NCBI GenBank assembly: GCA_965214055.1
Contig: OZ243931.1
Location: 1-64,000, forward strand
Length of the DNA stretch: 64,000 nt
Origin: WTGA01 sp965214055
Lineage (GTDB): Bacteria > Pseudomonadota > Gammaproteobacteria > Arenicellales > Poriferihabitantaceae
Direction of reading: 5' to 3'
A program made the translations under genes and the position numbers. The notes under the pieces were generated by a model. It was not told the origin of the DNA. It did no database searches and saw only the letters and a program-made list of their open reading frames with translations. Positions 45,607 to 53,675 of the stretch are shown in pieces. How positions within the stretch are numbered: the stretch's first letter is position 1; every line of letters begins with the position of its first letter.

Positions 45607-46566
45607 GTGTCTCGGCGTGACCGGTGCCCATTCAATGAACAGGCAACCCACAGAAAATTGAAACTGCGAAATACAGTTCAGGGAAAACCCGCGATTTTCC
45701 GGGCTTGTTTATATTTGGCAGGGGCAGCCCTGGCATCCACCGGGCCCGCAATGGCCGAGTGTGAACCAACTCCAATTGACATGGAAGTCGAAGGTCAATT
45801 GATGACACGAACTGAGGTGATTGAGCAGATGGAGGCCCGGTTTTACGACAGTCTGGCCATGGTTGCGGAGTGCCTCAATGAGACCGACTCCCAATCCCAA
45901 TCTGCTACAGGGGGACAGTCCGCTGCCGGTTCAGCACCGTCTTCCGGTATTCAGGGTACGGAATCTGCCACGCTGACTTCGACCGGGACCGATGACGGGG
46001 AGGAGGAAACGAGCTTCGCCGCCGATGACATGGACGACCTGGATTCGTCGATTCAGACCAACAACGGGGACTTGAGACTGCAGGGAAAGGTTCCTGAGGA
46101 TATTCCTTCCCCTGACAACGATACGGTACTGCAGGCGCAATTGCGTAAGGCTGCGATGCAGGAACAGGACCCGGTCCTGAAACAGAAAATGTGGAATGAA
46201 TACCGACGATATGCCGGATTGCCTCTGCAGGAGATTTCAGACAATAATATAGAACAAACAGAAACAGAAAGTGAGAATAATGAGACCGCTTCCCAATCCG
46301 CTGGCGATTTACCACTGTCTTCGGGAGTTCAGGGTGCGGAATCTGCGACGCTGGCTTTGACCGGGACCGATGACGGGGACCTGAGACTGCAGGGAAAGGT
46401 TCCGGAGGATATTCCCTCCCCGGACAACGATACGGCACTGCAGGCACAACTGCGCAAGGCTGCGATGCAGGAACAGGACCCTGTCCTGAAACAGAAAATG
46501 TGGAATGAATACCGGCGATATGCCGGATTACCCCTGCAGGAGATTTCAGATAATAATATAGAATAA
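45607..46566 (+). CDS. Exported acidic protein with tandemly duplicated domain (first gene of envelope operon)
   Basis: No known family. A signal peptide (LYLAGAALASTGPAMAE, cleavage near AMA) precedes an acidic, Ser/Thr-rich protein holding two near-identical repeats. Each repeat has a linker (SSG-QG-ESATL-TGTDDG) and a conserved 60-residue block, GDLRLQGKVPEDIPSPDNDT and then a helical KAAMQEQDPVLKQKMWNEY. The N-terminal part also has Glu-rich helix and two cysteines. The start is uncertain: GTG 45607 or TTG 45658, neither with a clear ribosome-binding site. The lipoprotein gene follows 13 bases downstream. It may be a periplasmic adaptor of the operon's envelope complex. Confidence 0.7.
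   Translation: MSRRDRCPFNEQATHRKLKLRNTVQGKPAIFRACLYLAGAALASTGPAMAECEPTPIDMEVEGQLMTRTEVIEQMEARFYDSLAMVAECLNETDSQSQSATGGQSAAGSAPSSGIQGTESATLTSTGTDDGEEETSFAADDMDDLDSSIQTNNGDLRLQGKVPEDIPSPDNDTVLQAQLRKAAMQEQDPVLKQKMWNEYRRYAGLPLQEISDNNIEQTETESENNETASQSAGDLPLSSGVQGAESATLALTGTDDGDLRLQGKVPEDIPSPDNDTALQAQLRKAAMQEQDPVLKQKMWNEYRRYAGLPLQEISDNNIE
46066..46564 (+). repeat. Two 190-bp near-identical direct repeats inside the first operon gene
   Basis: Copies at 46066-46255 and 46375-46564 differ at few positions. The copy-2 stop codon TAA occupies the place of CAA in copy 1, which continues into the linker. This fits a recent in-frame tandem duplication, with the upstream linker (about 45930 and 46315) duplicated as well. 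Confidence 0.9.
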
Positions 46567-46579
46567 ACAGAGCGTTAAA

Positions 46580-47794
46580 ATGAAAAAGATAACCAGTACT
46601 GCATTTCTGATTGTCGTGTTGTCCTACCTGGTTGGCTGTGCAGGGGTTCCTGCAACGCAGACCTCGACCAACACCGAAACTGAAACCGGGTTTGGGATTG
46701 TTCTCGACAGCCCGGATGAAAACCGTTACAGCGGTGTGCGTCTTGATGTCATTGTTCCGGTTTTTGATCCCGGAATCCCTGAAGATCCAGACAAATATGA
46801 AGAGTTGGGAATCTGGCCTGAACTGCGTCGAACGGAAGCTATTCGCTTTGCCAGTTCCCTGAAGCTTGAACTTGAAGAAACCCGTTCCTTTGGGGATGTC
46901 CATGTCACCGCGGACAAAGCCGCAGCAGGCGACCTTTATGTTCTTGGCGCCATAGAATCATCGAATGGCGAAGATATCAAAATCAAAATACAGGTTTTTG
47001 ACGCTGGCGGGAAACGCTGGCTCAATAAATCATACAAACACCGGGTCAAGGAATACCACTGGAAGAATGTTCGCAATGCAGGGAAAGACCCGTATCAACC
47101 GGTTTTTGTGAAGGTGGCGGCAGATATCGTAAAGCTACTGAAGAAACGGTCTCCCCAGGAGCTTGAGACGATACGAAATATTACGGAAATCCGGTTTGCG
47201 AATACCTTCTTGGACAATGCGTTCTCTGAACACCTGCAGGTGAAGAACAACACCACATCACTGGTATCATTGCCTGCTGAGAATGATCCAATGCTGGTCC
47301 GTACGAAAGCGATTCGAACCCTGGATGGATTGTTCATGGATAAAATGCAGGCACATTATGATGGTTTTATCCAAACCACCAATGCCAGTTACTTTGCCTG
47401 GCAGGAACACAGCATGTCATCCGCCAAAGCGGTGCGTAAAGCGAAGAAGAAAGCAACGACTCAGGCGATTATCGGTGGCTTGCTGTTGATTGGTTCAGCC
47501 GTTGCAGCAGGCAACAGTGACAGCACTTCCACAGAACTCGCTGCCATAGGAGCCGCCACTGGCGGCATCGTGATGCTGGGCAAAAGCTTCAGTTCAAGGG
47601 AAGAAGGCAAGTATCACAAGGGTGTACTGGATGAATTGGGACAGACTGTGGATATTGATGTTGCGGAACAGGTTGTGCAGCTCGAAGACACCACGGTGGT
47701 TCTAAAAGGGGATATCAAAGAACAATACATTCAATGGCGAAATTTTTTAAAGGAAATATCCCGGCTGGAAAAAACCCCTGATGTGGTACTTTGA
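46580..47794 (+). CDS. Lipoprotein of the envelope operon
   Basis: A 404-residue lipoprotein: lipobox LVGC with the lipidated cysteine at residue 20; residue +2 is Ala, so outer-membrane sorting is expected in a gammaproteobacterium. Its middle part resembles a periplasmic domain of mixed alpha/beta structure (LRRTEAIRFASSLKLELEE; GDLYVLGAIESSNGEDIKIK), and a glycine-rich hydrophobic hairpin lies near residues 296-335 (AIIGGLLLIGSAVAAG ... GIVMLG), possibly membrane-inserting. No named family recognised, although the central part recalls TolB-like/CsgG-like lipoprotein domains. It probably anchors the complex to the outer membrane. Confidence 0.75.
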   Translation: MKKITSTAFLIVVLSYLVGCAGVPATQTSTNTETETGFGIVLDSPDENRYSGVRLDVIVPVFDPGIPEDPDKYEELGIWPELRRTEAIRFASSLKLELEETRSFGDVHVTADKAAAGDLYVLGAIESSNGEDIKIKIQVFDAGGKRWLNKSYKHRVKEYHWKNVRNAGKDPYQPVFVKVAADIVKLLKKRSPQELETIRNITEIRFANTFLDNAFSEHLQVKNNTTSLVSLPAENDPMLVRTKAIRTLDGLFMDKMQAHYDGFIQTTNASYFAWQEHSMSSAKAVRKAKKKATTQAIIGGLLLIGSAVAAGNSDSTSTELAAIGAATGGIVMLGKSFSSREEGKYHKGVLDELGQTVDIDVAEQVVQLEDTTVVLKGDIKEQYIQWRNFLKEISRLEKTPDVVL

Positions 47795-47842
47795 GGGAAC
47801 CATGGATCGGTGTACCGATAATCGGCAGTCCGGGGCTGACTT

Positions 47843-49654
47843 TTGAGTCCGTCCCCCCATGACATACCCCCCAAACCCGGACACAACGCAAATTCTGTGG
47901 TGTACGTTCGAATCCTGCCCGTTGCAGTGGTGGGAGTCCTTGCCCTGACTGGATTTTTCGGATTCACCGGGTGGAAGGAAAGGGAAATCTTTTCCTTCCA
48001 CCTGCCCAGCACATTGGATTCGTTTTTCCAAACGGAGACTACCGACGTACCGCTGACCGAAGAACAACCGCGTTTGGAGTTCACAGAACCGTCAGGTCGC
48101 TACCCGGAACTGCTGGCCAAACTGCAAAATATTCAACATTCCCTGGAAGCCGGTCGAATGGGTGAGTTCGGTCAGCAACGGGTCGTTGATCATATTTCAA
48201 CCAGTGTAATCCTGGCCCAGGAATCGTTTGCACAGGGGGACACCGGTCATGCGCTGCATCTTCTTGAAACCGCCTATTCCGGCTGGCAGACTGCCATGGA
48301 AAATCTGGCAGGAACTGCGGTCGTGGTACATCAGGAGAGTGGGCAGGCATGGCCGGAAGGCGGGGAATCACTCCAAACTGAAACAAACCAGTTAGCCGGG
48401 TTGAAAGGAGATCCAGCGGCGGTCCCAACCGGAGAAAACCAGGTTCCGGTTGCTTCAGTCACAGGAAAAAAGGAAATCACCGGGCGGGACAACACGGAGC
48501 TAATCATTGAAAACCCGGTTCAACCGGATGCCGAGGAGAAAACCACCGGCCTGTCCAATGCTGTTCAGGAGCCGCTTGCGAACACGGATGGTTCTGTTCT
48601 TCCATCATCTGTACCGAACAATGAAATTCACCTCGCCATTCAACAGGAGGAGGCCTTTGAGTTAAGCATGAGCGTTGCAAGAGAAGCCTATGAATCCGGG
48701 GATGTGGACAGGGCGGAATCCGCCATTGCGAGTGCGGAAATTTTACGGCCGGATCTGGATGAGGTGCAGCACTGGAAAAAACGGATCCAGCAGCTTCCCC
48801 TTCTGGTTCAGGCGCAAAACGACGCGGAAAATGCTCGAAACGCAGGCCAGCTTCAGGATGAAAGAGAGGCATTGATGCGGATTCTTGCCCTGACCCCGGA
48901 GAATTCTGCCGCGGCAAAACGTGCGGATGAAATCACGCTGCAAATCAACGATCAGAAGTTCAAACGGCTGATTGGTAAAGGGTATGAAGCGATTGGACAC
49001 GGTGACTCCGCAGCAGCCGGGACTGCCTTGGCGGAAGCCAGAAAACTGAGACCGTCCAGTGTGGAATTACCGAAACTGCAACAGCAAATTTCGGATCTTG
49101 ATCGTCGGCAGGCCATCACACAGCACCTCGACGCCGCACGGCAGGAGTCGGCCCAAGACAACTGGAGCCGGGCGTTAAGCTATTACCGCAGGGTATTGAC
49201 CCTGGATTCGACCCACCCCGAGGCCAGCGAGGGTCAGGGCCTTGCAACCGCAATATTGACAGCACAACAGGGGCTGAACGATTTTCTTGCCCATCCGGAC
49301 CGACTCAGTTCCCCCAACATTGCCGCAGCAGCGCATGCCGCCGTTGAAGCCGCAAAGGTCTGGAGAACTTCCAGTCCCCGGCTGGATACGGCCATTGATG
49401 TCCTTGAAGACAGCGTGGCCAAGTGGCAAACGCCCGTCCCGGTCCGGGTCCTGTCCGACAATGAAACCGATATCCACATCAGGGGGGTAGGGAAAATCGG
49501 GAAAACCACCGAACGGATCATCGAGATCCTTCCGGGAAAATATCTGTTTGAGGGAAAACGTAAAAATTTTCGGTCTGTCCTGGTGGAAGTGCATATCACA
49601 AGCGATCAAACCACCCTGGCTGAAGTAACCGTCATTTGCCATGAAAGAAGTTGA
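47843..49654 (+). CDS. Single-pass membrane protein with TPR-like periplasmic region
   Basis: About 600 residues: a short cytoplasmic head, one membrane helix (about 21-45, ILPVAVVGVLALTGFFGF), a disordered Pro/Glu/Gln-rich section (about 60-250) and a helical TPR-like part (about 270-510, repeated NAENARNAGQLQDEREALM-type helices), ending in a beta domain (about 530-603) similar to PEGA modules. TPR and PEGA regions suggest a periplasmic scaffold. The first in-frame start is TTG 47843; GTG 47897 or 47900 are alternatives nearer the membrane helix. It overlaps the next gene by 14 bases. No family name can be given. Confidence 0.7.
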   Translation: MSPSPHDIPPKPGHNANSVVYVRILPVAVVGVLALTGFFGFTGWKEREIFSFHLPSTLDSFFQTETTDVPLTEEQPRLEFTEPSGRYPELLAKLQNIQHSLEAGRMGEFGQQRVVDHISTSVILAQESFAQGDTGHALHLLETAYSGWQTAMENLAGTAVVVHQESGQAWPEGGESLQTETNQLAGLKGDPAAVPTGENQVPVASVTGKKEITGRDNTELIIENPVQPDAEEKTTGLSNAVQEPLANTDGSVLPSSVPNNEIHLAIQQEEAFELSMSVAREAYESGDVDRAESAIASAEILRPDLDEVQHWKKRIQQLPLLVQAQNDAENARNAGQLQDEREALMRILALTPENSAAAKRADEITLQINDQKFKRLIGKGYEAIGHGDSAAAGTALAEARKLRPSSVELPKLQQQISDLDRRQAITQHLDAARQESAQDNWSRALSYYRRVLTLDSTHPEASEGQGLATAILTAQQGLNDFLAHPDRLSSPNIAAAAHAAVEAAKVWRTSSPRLDTAIDVLEDSVAKWQTPVPVRVLSDNETDIHIRGVGKIGKTTERIIEILPGKYLFEGKRKNFRSVLVEVHITSDQTTLAEVTVICHERS

Positions 49655-51674
49655 ACGCAAGCTGGCCGAAGCACAAAGAAGGCGATGGCGCAATGGGTTC
49701 CTGGGGGCTGCGGTCCTGGCATTGATCGTTGCGGGTTCGGTCCTGGTCTATTTTGGACAGCAGAACATTGAGCGTCTTGAGGTGAGTATCGCACCGGATG
49801 ATGCCGCCCGGGTTGCCGAAATCCGCATTCAGGAGGGGACCGGTATCGTTCGAAATTCCGGTATCTGGGCACTGAAAGGCCCGGTGAAGCTGCAAATTTT
49901 CGCCGAAGGTTTCGAACCGGATGAACTGGAAATTTCCGATGCTGCCTGGAGCCGTGGAAAGGTCGATGTGGTGCTGCGGGAATTGGGGGCCCGTCTGCTG
50001 GGACGCACTGAACCGGAATCGAAGGACACACTGTGGTACCTGAATGATATCCTCGTGTTCAAGGGCCCCCGTCTGGATACCCTGGTGGACGCGGGCACCT
50101 ACGAAATCAGTGTCCGGCACCCCTACTACAACCCGTCCACCCGGAAAGTGGTTGCACAAAGAGGCAAAGAGCACCCATTCAATCTGCCATGGTCCCCGGT
50201 AAACGGAAACCTCTCGATCACGACCCAACCCGATCAGGCAAGGGTGTCCATCAATGCCTTCCCCGCTGGAACCACTCCGCTGGGGGTGGAAGTCAAAGGC
50301 GGGCGCTATGAATTGTCCATCGAACAGGATGGATATGAATCGCTGGCAGACACCGTCCTGATCACCCACGAGTTTCCAAAGGTTGACCGGCATTACAGGC
50401 TGAAGGAACTCCTTTTCCCGGTGACCGTTGAATTGTCACCACAAGGCGGTACCCTGATTCTGGACGGCAGCGTGGTAAACGCCCAAAAAACTGTTGCCAT
50501 GCATCTGCCTGCAAATTCCAGGCATACTCTTCATTATTCCAAGCCTGGCTACCTCCCCGACTCGGTTGATTTTACCGTTGACAATGACTCCGCAAAATCA
50601 TTTCGTCTCAACCTGGATCCTTCCCATGGCCTGGTTCACGTTTCTTCTGATCCAGGTGCCGACATCACCGTAAACGGCAAAATGGCGGGGCAGACCCCGC
50701 AGCAGCTGACCCTGCAGACGATTCCCCAAACCATTGAATTTAGTCGCCCGGGTTTTGTGTCAGAAACCCGCAACATCACCCCGGACCGACAGATTCCACA
50801 AAAGATCTCGGTAACACTGATCACTGAAAAACAGCATCGACTGGAATCTGCCCCATACGAATATTCAAACAGTGCGGGAATCACGATGAAGCTTTTCAAG
50901 CGTCCGGATACCATCGTCCTGGGAGCTCCCCGGGGAGAAATCGGGCGACGTGCCAATGAGTATCTCCGGGAGGTGAGACTGACCCGGCCCTTTTACGCGG
51001 GCGTCCATGAGGTAACCGAAGAACAATTTCAGTTGTTCAGCACTCCCAACCAGGCTCAAACTGCGGGTCGCAAACCCATTACCGGCATTGACTGGATGGC
51101 TGCCGCCCGATTCTGCAACTGGTTGAGCATGAAAGAAGGCTTTCTCCCCGTTTACCGGTTTTCAGGCAGCCGGTTTGCCGGCAGCAATCCGGATTCGAAT
51201 GGATACCGGATGCTGACTGAAGCGGAGTGGGAGTGGCTGGCACGCAAGGCAGGGAGAGCAAAGCAGACGCTTTTCCCCTGGGGAGATTCGAACACTGTCC
51301 CTCCAGGGATCGGAAATTTGGCGGACGAATCAGCCAAAGGTATGGTACCTTTGTATATTGAAAGATACAATGATGGTTATCCGCAGTCCTCGGAAATTGG
51401 CTTGTTTAAAGAAAATGCCGCCGGGATTCATGATCTGGCAGGCAACGTCAGCGAGTGGGTCCAGGATGTGTACACACTGAAGCCACCTGCCGAAATCACG
51501 GTGGAAACCGACCCGTTTGATACGGGAAATTCAACCAGACGCACCATCAAGGGTTCCAGCTGGCAATCCGCGTCATTAACCGAATTGCGCGCAGCCTGGC
51601 GGGATGGAAACTCCACCGGGAGTGATGAGGTTGGATTTCGGGTGGCACGTTATTTGCATCCAGGCCCTGAATGA
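49641..51674 (+). CDS. Membrane-anchored PEGA-repeat protein with C-terminal FGE-sulfatase domain
   Basis: A 677-residue protein: one N-terminal membrane helix (about 20-38), several PEGA-type beta repeats (about 110-400; for example LSITTQPDQARVSINAFPAG and HVSSDPGADITVNGKMAGQT), and a C-terminal formylglycine-generating-enzyme (SUMF1) fold (about 420-675; RMLTEAEWEWLARKAGRAK, GNVSEWVQD, GSSWQSASL). True FGEs have a cysteine pair in the GGSW-to-CR region; here that stretch (KGSSWQSASLTELRAAW) has none, so a binding rather than oxidising function is likely. Its stop overlaps the start of the following small gene. PEGA and FGE domains in one chain occur in cell-surface or signalling proteins. 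Confidence 0.82.
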   Translation: MKEVERKLAEAQRRRWRNGFLGAAVLALIVAGSVLVYFGQQNIERLEVSIAPDDAARVAEIRIQEGTGIVRNSGIWALKGPVKLQIFAEGFEPDELEISDAAWSRGKVDVVLRELGARLLGRTEPESKDTLWYLNDILVFKGPRLDTLVDAGTYEISVRHPYYNPSTRKVVAQRGKEHPFNLPWSPVNGNLSITTQPDQARVSINAFPAGTTPLGVEVKGGRYELSIEQDGYESLADTVLITHEFPKVDRHYRLKELLFPVTVELSPQGGTLILDGSVVNAQKTVAMHLPANSRHTLHYSKPGYLPDSVDFTVDNDSAKSFRLNLDPSHGLVHVSSDPGADITVNGKMAGQTPQQLTLQTIPQTIEFSRPGFVSETRNITPDRQIPQKISVTLITEKQHRLESAPYEYSNSAGITMKLFKRPDTIVLGAPRGEIGRRANEYLREVRLTRPFYAGVHEVTEEQFQLFSTPNQAQTAGRKPITGIDWMAAARFCNWLSMKEGFLPVYRFSGSRFAGSNPDSNGYRMLTEAEWEWLARKAGRAKQTLFPWGDSNTVPPGIGNLADESAKGMVPLYIERYNDGYPQSSEIGLFKENAAGIHDLAGNVSEWVQDVYTLKPPAEITVETDPFDTGNSTRRTIKGSSWQSASLTELRAAWRDGNSTGSDEVGFRVARYLHPGPE

Positions 51675-51838
51675 TTAAAAAGAAAATCAAATCCACTGGC
51701 TGGAAGTCCATGTCGCTTGTCCTGATGGCTGCGGCGGTCTTTGTACTGGCAGTTTTCTACACCCATTCCGGCACAGTGGTTGCCCAGAACCCGACCATCA
51801 GTCTGGATGCACCCGTGAGTTTCCCTGTGGATATCTGA
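51671..51838 (+). CDS. Small membrane or exported protein (55 residues)
   Basis: ATG 51671 overlaps the previous stop codon (ATGA) and the TGA at 51836-51838 ends one base before the next ATG at 51840. The peptide has a basic head (MIKKKIKSTGWK), a hydrophobic helix (about 14-32, MSLVLMAAAVFVLAVFY) and a short hydrophilic tail ending VSFPVDI. No family known. Its exact fit between two coding regions and its plausible topology make it a likely gene and a small subunit of the envelope complex. Confidence 0.6.
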   Translation: MIKKKIKSTGWKSMSLVLMAAAVFVLAVFYTHSGTVVAQNPTISLDAPVSFPVDI

Positions 51839-51839
51839 A

Positions 51840-52592
51840 ATGAAGGAATCCATTCGAGGAGCCGCCATTTTGTTGTGTATTGTACTGGCTGTCCATGCAG
51901 TCTATTCCCGCTATATTCGTCCCAGTGCTGAAAAGATCATTGAAGCCGCCGCACAAGCCGGCCAGTCTGCCCCCAGAGACCTCATCGTCATTCTCAAGGA
52001 TTGGGAGCAGGAAATCTGCATCATCCTGATGCTGTACTGCATCGTACAGATTGTATTGAAATTACGGGAAATTTCGAAAGAGCAATATCTGTTCGACGTT
52101 GATTTGCTGGAAGATGTGGATGTGCAGAGTTCCCAACTGGCGGACAATCTGGGTGACCTGGAATCCCTTCCGGCGAATATCGGCCGAACGCAGCTGGTAG
52201 AAACCCTGAAAGCCAGTCTGAGAAGATACCGGATCACCGAGGATGTCCAAAATACCTCGGATGCGATTCAGACCAGCATTGAAGCACTCGCCATGCGGCT
52301 GGAAGCCGACAACGCCATGATCCGGTACATGATCTGGGCCATTCCATCCATCGGATTCATCGGCACCGTTCGGGGAATTGGGCAGGCACTTTCCCAGGCC
52401 GATCAGGCGTTGGCGGGGGACATATCCGGGATGACAGCCAGCCTTGGTATTGCCTTCAACTCAACGTTTGTCGCCCTCATCATAAGCATCCTTCTGATGT
52501 TGATGCTTCACTTCCTGCAGCGAACCCAGGACAGGAGACTCGTTGACATACAACGGTATTGCGAAGAGTTTTTGTTGAATCGAATCAGTTGA
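51840..52592 (+). CDS. MotA/TolQ/ExbB-type proton-channel protein
   Basis: A 250-residue inner-membrane protein with about four hydrophobic segments (7-23, 59-75, 162-179, 199-225). The last two carry the family signature: IPSIGFIGTVRGIGQAL (168-184) and SLGIAFNSTFVALIISILL (201-219). ExbB/TolQ/MotA proteins form a pentameric channel that uses the proton gradient to move a partner. The partners here are probably the two membrane-anchored VWA proteins downstream, which keep an ExbD-like acidic residue in their helix. The extra N-terminal helix and a 90-residue cytoplasmic part between helices 2 and 3 match the TolQ/ExbB rather than the MotA plan only loosely. Confidence 0.82.
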   Translation: MKESIRGAAILLCIVLAVHAVYSRYIRPSAEKIIEAAAQAGQSAPRDLIVILKDWEQEICIILMLYCIVQIVLKLREISKEQYLFDVDLLEDVDVQSSQLADNLGDLESLPANIGRTQLVETLKASLRRYRITEDVQNTSDAIQTSIEALAMRLEADNAMIRYMIWAIPSIGFIGTVRGIGQALSQADQALAGDISGMTASLGIAFNSTFVALIISILLMLMLHFLQRTQDRRLVDIQRYCEEFLLNRIS

Positions 52593-52607
52593 TGGTTCGT
52601 TGCCACC

Positions 52608-53675
52608 ATGAAACCGAACCGGCGCAATCAAGGCAGCATTGTTGCTTTTCTGGATGTCATGGCCTGTGGACTCGGAGCCATTGTACTCCTGTTTCTGATT
52701 GTGAAGCACAACACCAGTACCGTCACCCAAACCATTGAACCCGAACCCGTTGTCGTACAGGAGGAAGTCCTGTTGATGCTGAACCGGGAAAAGGCAAGAC
52801 TCAGGGAAAAGATCGATCAGGCGGCGAGCCAAAAGGAAGACCGGGAAGCTGTGAAAAACAAGCAGGTCCGTGACCTTGAAGCGGTTCAGCAGGAACTGGA
52901 TGGGCTGAATCGTGCGATACAGCAGGAACAGGCGAGCATCAAGGTGCTACAGGATGAAATTATTTCCATGGAGCCACAGCAAAGGGCGGATGTGGTCGAG
53001 GATACAAATATCGGCGAGGAAGAATATCTGCTTGGAATGAAAGTTGAGGGTTCCAGAATAGCGATCCTGATTGATCGAAGCGCGTCCATGACGGATGAAG
53101 CCCTGATTGAAATCATTGCGCGCAAAATCCGATCAGACAGCGAAAAGAAAAAGGGGCCAAAGTGGCAGCGCGCAAAACGGACGGTCAGATGGCTGCTCAA
53201 CCGACTGCCAGCGGAAAGCGAGGTTGCGGTAATCGCCTTCAATGACAAGGCCAGATTTTTGCGTCAACGGGGTTGGGGGAGCAGCCAAAACGAAAAGGTG
53301 ATTCAGCGTTTGTTTGACAAGCTTGATAATTTGGTCCCGACCGGTGCGACCAATCTGGACGCAGCAGTGGGGGCATTGAAGCGGTTGTCCCCTCCCGCTA
53401 CCCATGTCTATATCGTGACGGACGGATTGCCGACACAGGGTGATGCCTCCTCCAGCTGGTTTTCCAACTGCAATCCCGGCAAAAAAGTGGTCAGTGGTGA
53501 ATGCCGGCTGAAGATTTTTGAACAGACCACCCAACATTTCTTTTCCACCCCCGCACCGAAAACAAATGTGATTCTACTGCCACTGGAAGGCGACCCGGAT
53601 GCCGCCCCCGCCTATTGGCAATGGACGGCATTCACCACCGGACTGCTTCTCGTTCCTGCTGCAGACTGGCCATGA
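52608..53675 (+). CDS. Membrane-anchored von Willebrand A protein, ExbD-like anchor (1)
   Basis: A 355-residue protein. Residues 11-32 form one membrane helix beginning AFLDVMACGLGAIVLL: Asp16 inside the helix is placed like the essential acidic residue of ExbD/TolR/MotB. A coiled coil (about 55-120) leads to a VWA domain (about 145-350) with a complete metal-dependent adhesion site: DRSAS (156-160), a Thr in PTGATNLD and the Asp in IVTDGLP. Cysteines in SNCNPGK and GECRLK may form a disulfide. It starts 15 bases after the TolQ-like gene and overlaps the second VWA gene by four bases. I infer a proton-driven periplasmic adhesion module. Confidence 0.8.
   Translation: MKPNRRNQGSIVAFLDVMACGLGAIVLLFLIVKHNTSTVTQTIEPEPVVVQEEVLLMLNREKARLREKIDQAASQKEDREAVKNKQVRDLEAVQQELDGLNRAIQQEQASIKVLQDEIISMEPQQRADVVEDTNIGEEEYLLGMKVEGSRIAILIDRSASMTDEALIEIIARKIRSDSEKKKGPKWQRAKRTVRWLLNRLPAESEVAVIAFNDKARFLRQRGWGSSQNEKVIQRLFDKLDNLVPTGATNLDAAVGALKRLSPPATHVYIVTDGLPTQGDASSSWFSNCNPGKKVVSGECRLKIFEQTTQHFFSTPAPKTNVILLPLEGDPDAAPAYWQWTAFTTGLLLVPAADWP

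Noticed and set aside
44645..45661. 338-codon plus-strand frame
   Set aside because: Its first third is antisense to the peptidoglycan-binding gene and the remainder shows no family pattern or supported start.
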